Of a DNA stretch of 64,000 nt, positions 11,101 to 19,315 are shown one piece after another. The notes under the pieces were generated by a model. The model was not told where the DNA came from. It saw only the letters and a program-made list of their open reading frames with translations, and made no database searches. Position numbers and translations under genes: made by a program. Every line of letters begins with the position of its first letter. The stretch's first letter is position 1. The stretch spans positions 85,093-149,092 of the forward strand of contig NPFB01000025.1 in the NCBI GenBank assembly GCA_014084085.1, written 5' to 3'. Source of the stretch: Hondaea fermentalgiana. Taxonomy: Eukaryota > Sar > Bigyra > Thraustochytrida > Thraustochytriidae.

Positions 11101-13710
11101 TCGAAGCTTTGCATCTTCCTCCGTCTTGAGCTTGTCGTCTTGGATCGAGTACGCGTTCGCGTCAAGAATATCGGTCGCCTCGGGGCTCTCATTTGCGTCA
11201 GTAGCAGGGGCTTCGGGTGCAGGCTCTGGAGCAGGAAAGGCGCTCTGCAAGGCCTCGTCAGCCCCAATGTACACGGGTTCACCCGCTAGCATGGAGGCCT
11301 CAATGGGTGCTGCGTCCTTGTTCGGGGCCGCCGTCCAGAGTTTCTTTGCCTTAATTCTCGTACCTGGCTTGCCCTCGAGCTCCTTACAGCGCGTCTCGAG
11401 CTCGCTCACATTGAGTCTGTGCGAGTACAAACTACCGTCTGCGGCAGCAGTCAGGAGAAAGGCATCGTCGAAGCTTGTTTGCATACCGGTGACCTGGCCC
11501 GCACGGCCGTCGTGCACACGAAGTGATGCATATGCTCCGAGTGCTGCTCGCGAGCGAATGCGGATTTCACCGGTTGCAGAACCATTGATGAAGAGCTGTC
11601 CAGACCACGATTTACTGATGCGCGTGCACGGTGGGTATGCGCCCGTTCCGGGAAGGAACTTCACCAGAGGGTCCTTGTTAAGAAGGTCCGTGCCTTGCTC
11701 GTTATTTGCAGCCATACCGTCATCCGCGGCCAAATTTGGCAACGTACGCAAGGGGTACTCGGACCCAAATTCGCACACGTACAAAGGTCCGGCGTCGGCA
11801 CCATCGAGAGCGAGTGCAAATTGGAGGGTATCGGCAGAGTCCTCGAGGATGGCGAATGATAGTACCGCACCGACAGGTAGACTCTGCAGACGTTCGTATT
11901 CGATTTGTTGCGGGTCCTCTTCCTCCTCTTGCACGGCCTTGCTCGAGGTCGTGGTCGTCATCATCGCTGTGGGATCTCCTTCCCCGCCTTCGGCAGCCAC
12001 GGGCTGTGGCTTTTCGAGCGGCTTAGGAACGCGACGCTTAAAGGTAAAGGTACGCATGGGAAGGTCCTTTAGTTCAAAGGTGTGCGAGGTATCAGGCATG
12101 GGCACGGCATTGCTTGGATGCGGCAAGGTGACTTCTATGATCTGACCTGCGTCACATGCCATGAGGACGCGATCCCCCTGACGTGTCCACTCCAGAGCGC
12201 GAATTGTAGAGGGCGTGGGGACGAAACCAAGAGGCTTGAATGTCCCATCGCGGCGCACGTCGAAAACGAAAACTGTCCCATCACGACCCGCAGTGGCAAG
12301 TCGGGTAGCACTTTCGTCAAGGGCGATGGCCGTGAGAGCAGCATTATGCGGCTTGGTCGCCATGACAAGGCGAAAGCTTCGACTGGCCCTGTCTGCGCAA
12401 AGAAGACGCACCACGCCGTCCTCAAAGCCGACAAGTAGAGAGCGACCCGTCATGTCAAAGATGGCTGGCATCCACAACGTAGCAGTGGCGCTCGTGTTGA
12501 AATGCCGCTGAAAGAGGCAATCACCTGCAATATAGTCCCAGGCGCGCACGGAGCAGTCGTCACCAGCGGTGACGGCGAGATGGTCCACTGGCGAGCTGAT
12601 TACACCAGCAATGCGGCCCGAGTGGCCCGCGCGGAGCTCAATGCATTCGCACCCGGGCACAATGGGCTCTTCAAGACGGTAAATGCCTCCATTACGATCT
12701 TGGAGAATGAGGTAGTCTTCTCCGACGCAAATCGAGATCGGGACCTTGCCCTCAACGTGGAATTGCCGTGTCGGCGCGAGCTCAAAGAAGGGATTTTCGT
12801 CCGTGACGTCAGCACTGTCGATGGCAGCCATGGACCACCAGCGGAGCCAGCCGTCCTCGCCCGCGGTGAGAAACTGGCCCTTGGCTGGAGTTTCCGCTCC
12901 AATGAGCTCGCAGACGTGAACTTCGCCCTCGTGGGGCAAGAGATGACCGGGACGGCGGACCTCGAGCTTGATGAAGTTGCCGTCCCACAGCAGGAGTGAG
13001 CCCGACTCGGAGCCACTGAGGACCTTGCCATCGGGCATGACTGCGTACGCGGAGACATCGCTGAGCTCAACCTTGCCGAACTTGCCAATGTCACCCTGCA
13101 GCTTGAGGCCTGTGAAAGTGTCTGCCATTTTCCAGAAGCGAATGTGACCAAGACCACTGGTCGTGAGGAAGCCGTCCTTGCCAGGAGCAAAGGATACATT
13201 ATAGATTTCCTGCGCAAAGGCCTTGTTGCGCAAGATGATGCGCTCACTCTCCCAATCCCAGACAGTGAGCAAGAAATCGGGGCTAGCGCCAACAGTGGCA
13301 AGCTTATCGCCGCCAGAGCTAAACGCCATGCAGCTGTAGGCACGTTCCGTGCCTCCGCGCAGGGTCTTGAGTAGTTTCCGGCTCGGGAATTCGTGGATGT
13401 ACACATTCGGCTTGTTCCCTTGGCCACCAATGGCAAAGTACTTTCGGTTTGGGTGTACGCAGACGCAACCAATGCCTTGACTGTCAGGACAGAAAAGGAG
13501 CTCCGTGGACTTGGCCTGCGTGTCCAGGACCGCGGCGGCGGACCCCAGCGTAGTCAGCAGCACGCCCCGGTCGTTGAGCAGGTGCACATTATTCCTCTTT
13601 CGGCTTGCAAAGCCAAAGCCTTGCTGCACGGCCAAAACACCGCTTCGGTCGACCTCACATGGCTCGCGAAGGATGTTCGCCCAACCTCCTGCGCCGCTGC
13701 TCGTCGTCAT
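8173..13710 (-). CDS. CFAP44: Cilia- and flagella-associated protein 44 (CFAP44/WDR52) homologue
   Basis: A 1845-residue protein, close to the length of animal CFAP44. The first half (about 1-830) is made of WD40 repeats forming two propellers (for example WDWESERIILRN, VLSGSESGSLLLWDGNFIK, VRAWDYIAGD). The segment SGSESGSLLLWDGNFIK is characteristic of this family. The second half (about 880-1845) is long coiled coil broken by an acidic stretch (EESDSEDDEDYDDEEED). CFAP44 with CFAP43 forms the tether that links inner-arm dynein f (I1) heads to the axonemal doublet, so the organism probably builds motile flagella. The first ATG of the frame at 13710 fits the N-terminus of the propeller. It is head-to-head with the PDI gene (891 bases apart). 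CFAP43 is the main alternative; family membership is secure, paralogue choice slightly less so. Confidence 0.85.
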   Translation of the reverse strand: MTTSSGAGGWANILREPCEVDRSGVLAVQQGFGFASRKRNNVHLLNDRGVLLTTLGSAAAVLDTQAKSTELLFCPDSQGIGCVCVHPNRKYFAIGGQGNKPNVYIHEFPSRKLLKTLRGGTERAYSCMAFSSGGDKLATVGASPDFLLTVWDWESERIILRNKAFAQEIYNVSFAPGKDGFLTTSGLGHIRFWKMADTFTGLKLQGDIGKFGKVELSDVSAYAVMPDGKVLSGSESGSLLLWDGNFIKLEVRRPGHLLPHEGEVHVCELIGAETPAKGQFLTAGEDGWLRWWSMAAIDSADVTDENPFFELAPTRQFHVEGKVPISICVGEDYLILQDRNGGIYRLEEPIVPGCECIELRAGHSGRIAGVISSPVDHLAVTAGDDCSVRAWDYIAGDCLFQRHFNTSATATLWMPAIFDMTGRSLLVGFEDGVVRLLCADRASRSFRLVMATKPHNAALTAIALDESATRLATAGRDGTVFVFDVRRDGTFKPLGFVPTPSTIRALEWTRQGDRVLMACDAGQIIEVTLPHPSNAVPMPDTSHTFELKDLPMRTFTFKRRVPKPLEKPQPVAAEGGEGDPTAMMTTTTSSKAVQEEEEDPQQIEYERLQSLPVGAVLSFAILEDSADTLQFALALDGADAGPLYVCEFGSEYPLRTLPNLAADDGMAANNEQGTDLLNKDPLVKFLPGTGAYPPCTRISKSWSGQLFINGSATGEIRIRSRAALGAYASLRVHDGRAGQVTGMQTSFDDAFLLTAAADGSLYSHRLNVSELETRCKELEGKPGTRIKAKKLWTAAPNKDAAPIEASMLAGEPVYIGADEALQSAFPAPEPAPEAPATDANESPEATDILDANAYSIQDDKLKTEEDAKLRVAEVEKDKVRQVIADLRKDFEALVEENERDAPETRLPRDAFDIDNDLIEALMEEGKAQLEEVIKETQWDVNMSKAKLEKLKRFFLNEILVDSISLAAFNEDYIVRSFRTAKFSESLRKAIATLHEVLNDANGNGAGASGNGTGGSADAGGNGANNGNKSARPETEGGPGSPAAGKRKKKTDAATGWEARKAGRRERKLQMSELLEIKPDEDADDPVDVAAIEWVLNNMGDYKLKSAENYQVPVHLQVNAAKKYRQSILLAESVQALRMKFNEKFLALRELKRRIVERARVDETRIRAIDEELGEDPGSLGLPLRLDGGEWPEKRLELTPEDMETFLCGSASSSDTMAEQRSRIEVQGPNAFCAAALREVCADAKTSFEKAVWNTKRKQLLFEKSRILERSLESVRAFDSAVYELRKERAQLDADLVAAELRQILLFREQQLLNEFEKKDHALSSKLDSCRQQKSEVLAEITSCQENLAAKKAELAIWQEKDRVIFEEFHTLVGGDANPASAQLLKIFKRKIKRVKQQGDGDSDSEESDSEDDEDYDDEEEDFEEGEPEEERCPDGCDPAIYEKVLELREKRLDQEEVLSGFNKAIDELRKANDRHQGREKQIDKDLKSTVIEIQAFQNEKQRKLNEVDTFVVLRLAQLACLVVPEGSVEEDADADLDAALAAVDNDQDDTIFEEDVPLDSEDVEIVNLKLQLIQARDQLAALDEAAMSNAEDDALIERQDELVGRIRDLELEVRRARISAERTRRHKARLVLPISIGSSLVFDKHELHDLHAGIGRLLDENCDKKLEFKELHHMQKRLKREKKQKLRDIAALEDKCKDLQLLKFGQVIDLDTIEKMGSSGSTEVSNKAKQQEKKQHAEHASAQKKIGLAQERLLEATRRNSALLQQIASLTEKQQLLEAELNGANGGASHAAHGLVSHREAQETAKLTQLVKMQSHEIQALKTEIDMLRGNTGNMYTNRNQIMDP

Positions 13711-14601
13711 GATGCCCTCCTTGTATTTCTACGGACGATTTGTGACGCAAGACGTCTGCGTTGGCGCCGACCAACCTCAGCGTCGACGCCAATGAGTTTT
13801 CCCGTCACCACGCTCACGATAAAGTGAGAAAACCGAGTTCCCTTTGCTCTTGCCGGCCTCGCTGTCCTTGGAGAGCAACAACCAAAATCAACAATCAAAC
13901 AAGCAACCAAAATTATAACCTTGCAAACAAGCAAATAAGCACGACCTTGGTCCTTCGTGCTGACCGACGGACGTCCTCGTTCCTCTTCAGCTTTTCCGTG
14001 TCAATCGTCCCGCCCAAACTTAGCCAAGGCGCCAGACTTATAAAGGGTCTAACGGATCTCATCCTTCTCCTCGTTCCCTTTGTTCCCCCTCATTCTTTCT
14101 CTCTCCGCCACTCCTGGGAGGTACGCTGCAACACTTTACCAGTACATCTTCCTCTTCGGACGAACGTAACATGGTACTTAAAGGGGTCTAAGTGTGCAGA
14201 CTTGTAGGGGAACCCCTACACGCTGGAAGGCGTTCTCTTCGCGGCGCAAGTCGACCAAAGGGCGGCGCCAAGTCGGGTATCCGGCGCCGCGCAAGTGCGG
14301 TAAACGCGGAAAGGCCCTTGCGCGGCCGCGGACGTTATCACTCTCGCTCTCTCTTGTCTTCGCTTTCTTGCTGGGCGCGGTCCCTTCGCGGTCGCTCGAC
14401 CCCGAGGCGCGGAGACAGACCGGCTTCGTGCGAACGCGCCGTCCGCGGCCGCAGAGACCGCCGCTTCCGGGTTTCGTCCGCGCGCACGAGGCCTGTGCTC
14501 GGCTTTTGTTGGCTTCTCGTGGCTTTCCGTTGATTGCTTTGGTTCGAGCGTGGATACTCATCGACAGGGCTTGCACGCACGTCGAGAAAAAGGAGAAGAA
14601 G
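13711..14601. promoter_or_regulatory. Divergent intergenic region CFAP44 / PDI
   Basis: About 890 bases between two start codons on opposite strands. It holds a TATAAAG at 14039-14045 in the rightward orientation, and a near-perfect inverted repeat at 14203-14220 (TGTAGGGG / CCCCTACA around AA). The part after 14194 is an open frame joined to the PDI but reads as basic low-complexity sequence, so I treat it as leader. The TATA assignment is by motif only. Confidence 0.35.
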
Positions 14602-16581
14602 ATGGGCGTCTCTTGGAGGAGTGCCCTCGCGGCGACGGTGGCTGCGGCGATGGTGTTCGTCGGCAGGGCCGAGGAGGCGCCGGGGAACTACGAGATTTTC
14701 TTCGGTGACGACTTTGACATGAGGCTGTCTGAGAAACTCAACGGCGGCAAGAATGTGCTCATGTTGTTCATGGCGCCCTGGTGCAATAACTGCAAGGCTC
14801 TCGCCCCCGAGTTTCTCGAGGCCGCCAAAATTATCGAACAGCTGGGTGAAATCGGAGACCTGAGCCCTACGGTGTTCGCAGAGATTGATGCAGACAACTT
14901 TGCAGACATTGGCGCAAAGTACGAGATCGAGGCGTTCCCGACGCTCAAATGGTTCCCCGCCGGGTCCGACGGCGCGACAGCTGAGCCCTTTGTTGCGGCC
15001 ATGGATGCCGACGGCATGGTGAGCTTTATTAAAAAACAGTCAATGAAGCCACTGGAACCTATTAAGAGCAAGAGCGCTCTGGCAGACTTTCTCGCGCTGC
15101 GCGAGACCATCTCGTTCAAGGACGGTCTGACGGTTCTTGGCGCCAAGAGCCTCGATGCCGCCACGGAGGCGATTGCCGCGATTGACGCTGTACGCAAGTC
15201 GGATACAGAGGGAATGCGCTTCGCGCTCTACGAGAGCGCCACGCCGCTCGCGGACGTTGCCGAGATCTTGGGCGAGCCTGTTGGCAGCGATGATGAGGGT
15301 CTTGTGGTCATTCTCAGCCCTCGCCACGGCGTCAAGTCATTTCCCCTTGACAAGGTTGCCAGTGACGCGGCGGACATCATCATCGAGGCTACGTCGATTC
15401 CCAGCGACGTCGTTGAGCTTACCACGGCCAGTATTGCGGAAGCTTTGAACAAGTACGACTACGCCGTGATCAAGTTCTATGCGCCGTGGTGCGGGTACTG
15501 CCAACAGCTCGCGCCTGTGTACGAGTCTTTGGCTGGCGCCGCCAAGGCGGCGGGTCTCGACAATGTCCTGATTGCCAAGGTGGATGCGACCGCAGAGGAA
15601 GAGCTTGGCGTCGAGTATGGCATCGAAGGCTTTCCCACGCTCAAATGGATTCGCAAGGGTGTTGCCTACGATTTCAGCAATGAGCGCCATGATCATCACG
15701 CTATGCTTGAGTACATTGTCGACAAAATGGGCCCCACCTTTGACAAAGAGCTGACGAGCGCAACCAAGGATGACGTGGACGCTTTCTTTGAGGACCATAA
15801 GGGCAAGCGCGCAGCGTTTATGCTTCTCGCAGAAGAGTCTGCTTCTGACGCCATCGAAGCAGCGGCATACGGAGCCAACGCCGCTGTCGGTCTCTCGACG
15901 AAGACTTCGACGGAGACGATGCAGGCGCTCAACGTTGAGAAGTTGCCAGCAGCCATTGTCAGGAATGAGGCCGGTATGAGCACCACCATTACAGAAGGCG
16001 ACGTGAGCTTTTCAGATATGGATGAGTTGGGCTCGCAGCTTAACATTCTCTCGATGCCGACTATCTCTACCTTTTCGGACGAGTTTCTAGACGAGGCCAT
16101 CGACAGCGGCACGGGCAGCATTTACTTTATGATCTGCGACCCAGAGAGTCCGGCGCTCGATATCCTTGAAAAATTTGCGAGCTCTCGCTCGCGACGTGAA
16201 GAGCTTTTCGCGTTTGTTGATCCCCTCGACGAGGAGATGGACTATGCTCTTGAGTTCTTTGATGCGGCTTTTGAAAAGGGTTCGGACAAGGTTTTTCTTC
16301 GTGCAGTGAATGCTGCCGAAATTGAAATGGGCGGTGGAATCTTCCCCCTTCGCAATTCGAATGGCGAAGCCTTCGTCTCCGCAAGCGACTTGACTGTTGC
16401 AATGCTTGAGACCTTTGCGCAGGATGTCAAGGAGCAAAAGGTAGAACCCCTACCGGAGCCCGCAGAGGAATACCCCGCGGACCCCGATGGTCCTTACCGC
16501 GATGATTCGTACTATGCTGATGCATCCGCGGACGGCGACGCGTCTGTGGACATGGGCGATGCCCTGCACGATGAACTGTAA
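14602..16581 (+). CDS. Protein disulfide isomerase with HDEL tail and non-canonical CNNC / CGYC sites
   Basis: A 659-residue secretory-pathway oxidoreductase. Residues 1-23 form a signal peptide. The first thioredoxin domain (about 27-140) has the active site APWCNNCKA (CNNC at 61-64) and the second (about 265-375) has APWCGYCQQ (CGYC at 297-300). Between and after them lie redox-inactive, thioredoxin-like stretches typical of PDI b domains. An acidic tail ends in HDEL (656-659), the ER retrieval signal. The order a-b-a'-b' plus tail is PDI-like, but both CxxC sites differ from the usual CGHC, which should lower their oxidising potency. At 659 residues it is longer than the classic enzyme of about 500. 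I chose the ATG at 14602 because it begins the signal peptide. The stop is 508 bases from the convergent epsilon-tubulin stop. Confidence 0.9.
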   Translation: MGVSWRSALAATVAAAMVFVGRAEEAPGNYEIFFGDDFDMRLSEKLNGGKNVLMLFMAPWCNNCKALAPEFLEAAKIIEQLGEIGDLSPTVFAEIDADNFADIGAKYEIEAFPTLKWFPAGSDGATAEPFVAAMDADGMVSFIKKQSMKPLEPIKSKSALADFLALRETISFKDGLTVLGAKSLDAATEAIAAIDAVRKSDTEGMRFALYESATPLADVAEILGEPVGSDDEGLVVILSPRHGVKSFPLDKVASDAADIIIEATSIPSDVVELTTASIAEALNKYDYAVIKFYAPWCGYCQQLAPVYESLAGAAKAAGLDNVLIAKVDATAEEELGVEYGIEGFPTLKWIRKGVAYDFSNERHDHHAMLEYIVDKMGPTFDKELTSATKDDVDAFFEDHKGKRAAFMLLAEESASDAIEAAAYGANAAVGLSTKTSTETMQALNVEKLPAAIVRNEAGMSTTITEGDVSFSDMDELGSQLNILSMPTISTFSDEFLDEAIDSGTGSIYFMICDPESPALDILEKFASSRSRREELFAFVDPLDEEMDYALEFFDAAFEKGSDKVFLRAVNAAEIEMGGGIFPLRNSNGEAFVSASDLTVAMLETFAQDVKEQKVEPLPEPAEEYPADPDGPYRDDSYYADASADGDASVDMGDALHDEL

Positions 16582-17089
16582 CAGAGCTAGCTCTGCGAGG
16601 CATCGAGTGTCGGAGATGATGAGCCAGGGGAGCACGCAGCATACTACTCTTGCCTGTGAATCAAGTTGGCTCGCATCCCGCGCGCGCGCGCGCGCACGCA
16701 CACAGATAAAGAAACAACTAATTGAAAGTATATGGTTTACTGCTTGCTGCTTTCAAATTTTTCCGGGGGAGGGAAAACGGGAAACTCTTGACTTCCTCAT
16801 CGAAAGACTGGTCATCTTCCTTCATTGAGGCATGTAAATTCACGCATGACAGACTGAAAAATAGAACCAACGAACATGTAGCCGCAGCAAAAAATTAAAG
16901 CTTTCCGGTCCTGCTGGCTTCTGCTTCCTAATTCTCATATTAATCGTAAAGGTCGTGGTCAATAGAAGAAGTCCTGACGCGTTCATAGTATATACAAAAG
17001 TTGGCTGCGTCGTATCGCCTTGGGCCACCACTTCGATTTCATCATCAGTGCTCTTTTTTCAGGAAATCAATCATCCGTGGCCATCGCGC
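16582..17089. other. Convergent spacer PDI / epsilon-tubulin
   Basis: About 500 bases between two facing stop codons, expected to hold both 3' untranslated regions. It includes an alternating purine-pyrimidine (CG/CA) run at 16679-16704, a possible Z-DNA former. I see no gene in it. Confidence 0.4.
16679..16704. repeat. (CG)n/(CA)n dinucleotide run
   Basis: A CG-dinucleotide run that passes into CA repeats, in the 3' region after the PDI gene. Confidence 0.85.
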
Positions 17090-18666
17090 TCACAGAATAC
17101 ACGGAGGCCGCGCATCTGCAGCAATGCGCTCAGCCTCATCGAATTTGTCGCTGTAGTCGTGTTGCAACGAGGCGAGCGTCTCGAGAGCAACGTCAAAATG
17201 ACCCTCCTCCATAAAATTTGTGTAGTGATGGATGTAGGCTTTCCGACGCGGACCGTATAATGTGCGGAATCGCTCTTCCATTCCAGCAAAGACGCCACGC
17301 ACGCAGGAGTTATTCGCGAGAGAGATCATGGAATGATGCTGATCAGCAGGTCTCGCGGCACAGAGACCAATCTTGAATGCATCCTGATTCCAGCTAGGAA
17401 GCTCGATTTGCTGACCGAGACGCTCGACATTTCGATGAATGTCAGCGAGATTTACGTGGCCACGCACCAGCATGGCACAAGCAAGGAAGCGACCATTGAC
17501 CGGGTCCGTCTTCAAAAGCTGATTTGAGCGCGCCATGGCTCCGGCGAACATGCGATCGACCTGTTGCTTTTGCGCGACACGTGACGAGCGATCTGGGTCC
17601 CCAGCAAGCGGGCTGATAGCCGAGTTGAGAAACTGCATCCGGGGAAAGGGTACGAGGTTTGTTGTGAGCTCGCTGAGATCGAGATTCATCTTGCCAGGGA
17701 AGCGCGCGCAGCACGTGAGGTTGGAGATCATCTGGGCCGCCACTCCGTTCATTTCGTCAAAGGCCTCTCCCCCTTTACTTGATGCTGCTCCAGCACCAAG
17801 ACGGTTAGGCCGCTGGCCTTTTTGCACCTTGCGACTCTCAATCGTTGAAGCGGCTTTCGCTGCGTCCATAAGCGCCTCGTTACTCATGGGGAAGACACAG
17901 TCTGCGTGTTCACGCAGTTCGTGCAACGCAAAGGCTGCGTTGTATGGCGAAGTGATGACATCGTCATCCTCTGATCTGTGCGGGACATGTGAATGAGAAT
18001 GAAAGCATGAAATGAAAGAAAGGGAAAAAGAGTAAAGGCAGAAGCAGAAAGAGTCAGTGATAAACAAGGTTCAAAGTTGACGTCAAACAATTGCAGCCAC
18101 GCCGAAAAAGAAACAGGATTAATAACGTACGGAAGAACAGAGCCCGCGAACCTAAATTTGCCAGGAAAGTGGTCCGCGAGGATGGAAAGCGTGCGGGATC
18201 CAAGACCGGACCCAGTTCCACCGCCCGTTGAATGCAGCAAGAAGAACGCCTGCATCGACTCACATCTCTCCGCCTCGCGTCGGAGCGCCTCGGCAATTCG
18301 TTCGGCGTACTCGTTGCCGTAGCCGTGGAAGCCATGAGCAAAGTTGTTGCCTGCGCCAGACACGCCACGGATAAACTCGTGCTCATCAAAGAGCTCGCGA
18401 AGAGGGCCACTCAGCGTTTGTGCTAAAACACCTTCTTCCGTGTCGATGAGCACGGCGCGCGCGCGAAGGCTACTTATTGGCGCATTGACGTCATCAAGGG
18501 CGGCGCCAGTGCGAGCGTTGACGTTGCGAAAGTATGTGCTCATGGGCGCGTCAAAGCACCCGTCTTCGCTCGCTGCAGCGTGTTCTCGCAGCACGCGACC
18601 CCAAAAGCTCCTTCCCACCTGATTTCCGCATTGGCCCACCTGGACCGTCACCACCTCGCGCGGCAT
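17090..18666 (-). CDS. TUBE1: Epsilon-tubulin, two exons
   Basis: Two minus-strand exons, 18666-18131 and 17975-17090, join to a 473-residue tubulin, matching the usual length of about 475. The N-terminus reads REVVTVQVGQCGNQVG, and the nucleotide loop GGGTGSG is at 148-154. The join gives VLPSEDDDVITSPYN, which matches the epsilon-type pattern after the sheet-forming strand. Further epsilon-type marks are FRNVNAR, the long Lys/Ser insert followed by FDEMNGVAAQMISNLT, and CAMLVRGHVNLADIHRNVERL. Epsilon-tubulin acts in centriole/basal-body triplet formation and is kept mostly in organisms with centrioles, so it agrees with the CFAP44 gene nearby. The acceptor chosen restores the conserved residues without gaps; other splicing would break them. 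It is head-to-head with the LRR gene (649 bases). Confidence 0.93.
17976..18130 (-). other. Intron of the epsilon-tubulin gene
   Basis: A 155-base intron with donor GTACGT (bases 18130-18125) and acceptor CACAG ending at 17976. It interrupts a proline codon after its second base (phase 2). Exon lengths of 536 and 886 bases sum to 474 codons, keeping the frame. Confidence 0.85.
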
Positions 18667-19315
18667 TCTCTTCGCTCGCGCTGCACGCGCGTGCGCTCAG
18701 GATACGAGTCTCCTGGACGACAAACTCCGAGTCGCTGTAAAATCACAACCGTGAGAGTGCGTGAGGCATCATCGCCCAAGGTCGAGCTTGACCCTCGAGG
18801 AGCTGCGCTTCTTCTACTTCTTCATTGTCCGCAGACAACAGCTAGGCTGGTGGCTGACAGAGGCTGCCGACCTTGTTTCCGCCTCGTCGCTTCACATTTC
18901 GCGCAGCATAAAATAACTTGCCTCACTAGAGGCAGTTGTTGTCGATCAGAGGAGTAAAATAAAAAGCATTGACAGTGAGTTGCTTCTCGCCTTTTTAGAA
19001 GACGTCTCCGTTCCAGGAGTAGACGCACGCGAACTTGCACGAGCAGGTCGATGCGCGCGCGAGCAGCCTCACCTGTCGATGGGTGATAATGTGGATCGGC
19101 AATCAGGTATCCCATTCCTTTCTAGTTCTCTTGTGCAGGGCTCTGCAAGCTAAAGCTATAGCATCCTCCAGAGGCTCGGACTCGTAACGTACACATTTTA
19201 TGGGGCCTAAGAGCCTCGATTTGCAAAGTCGAAATGATAGAACGCGGCAGGAAGACTCGACGGAGCGGCGCCGTGAGAGCGACCGCTGTCGTGCAGCGGC
19301 CGCAGGGCAGTTCCG
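18667..19315. promoter_or_regulatory. Divergent intergenic region epsilon-tubulin / LRR gene
   Basis: About 650 bases between two divergent start codons, presumably with both promoters and leaders. I checked it by eye for tRNA-like T-arms and found none. No further gene is seen. Confidence 0.35.

Noticed and set aside
8461..12145. Long plus-strand frames of more than 300 codons
   Set aside because: They lie wholly antisense to CFAP44, have no recognisable domain and are explained by GC-rich codon use.
14194..14601. N-terminal extension of the PDI frame
   Set aside because: Would hide the signal peptide inside a basic extension; ER targeting requires the start at 14602.
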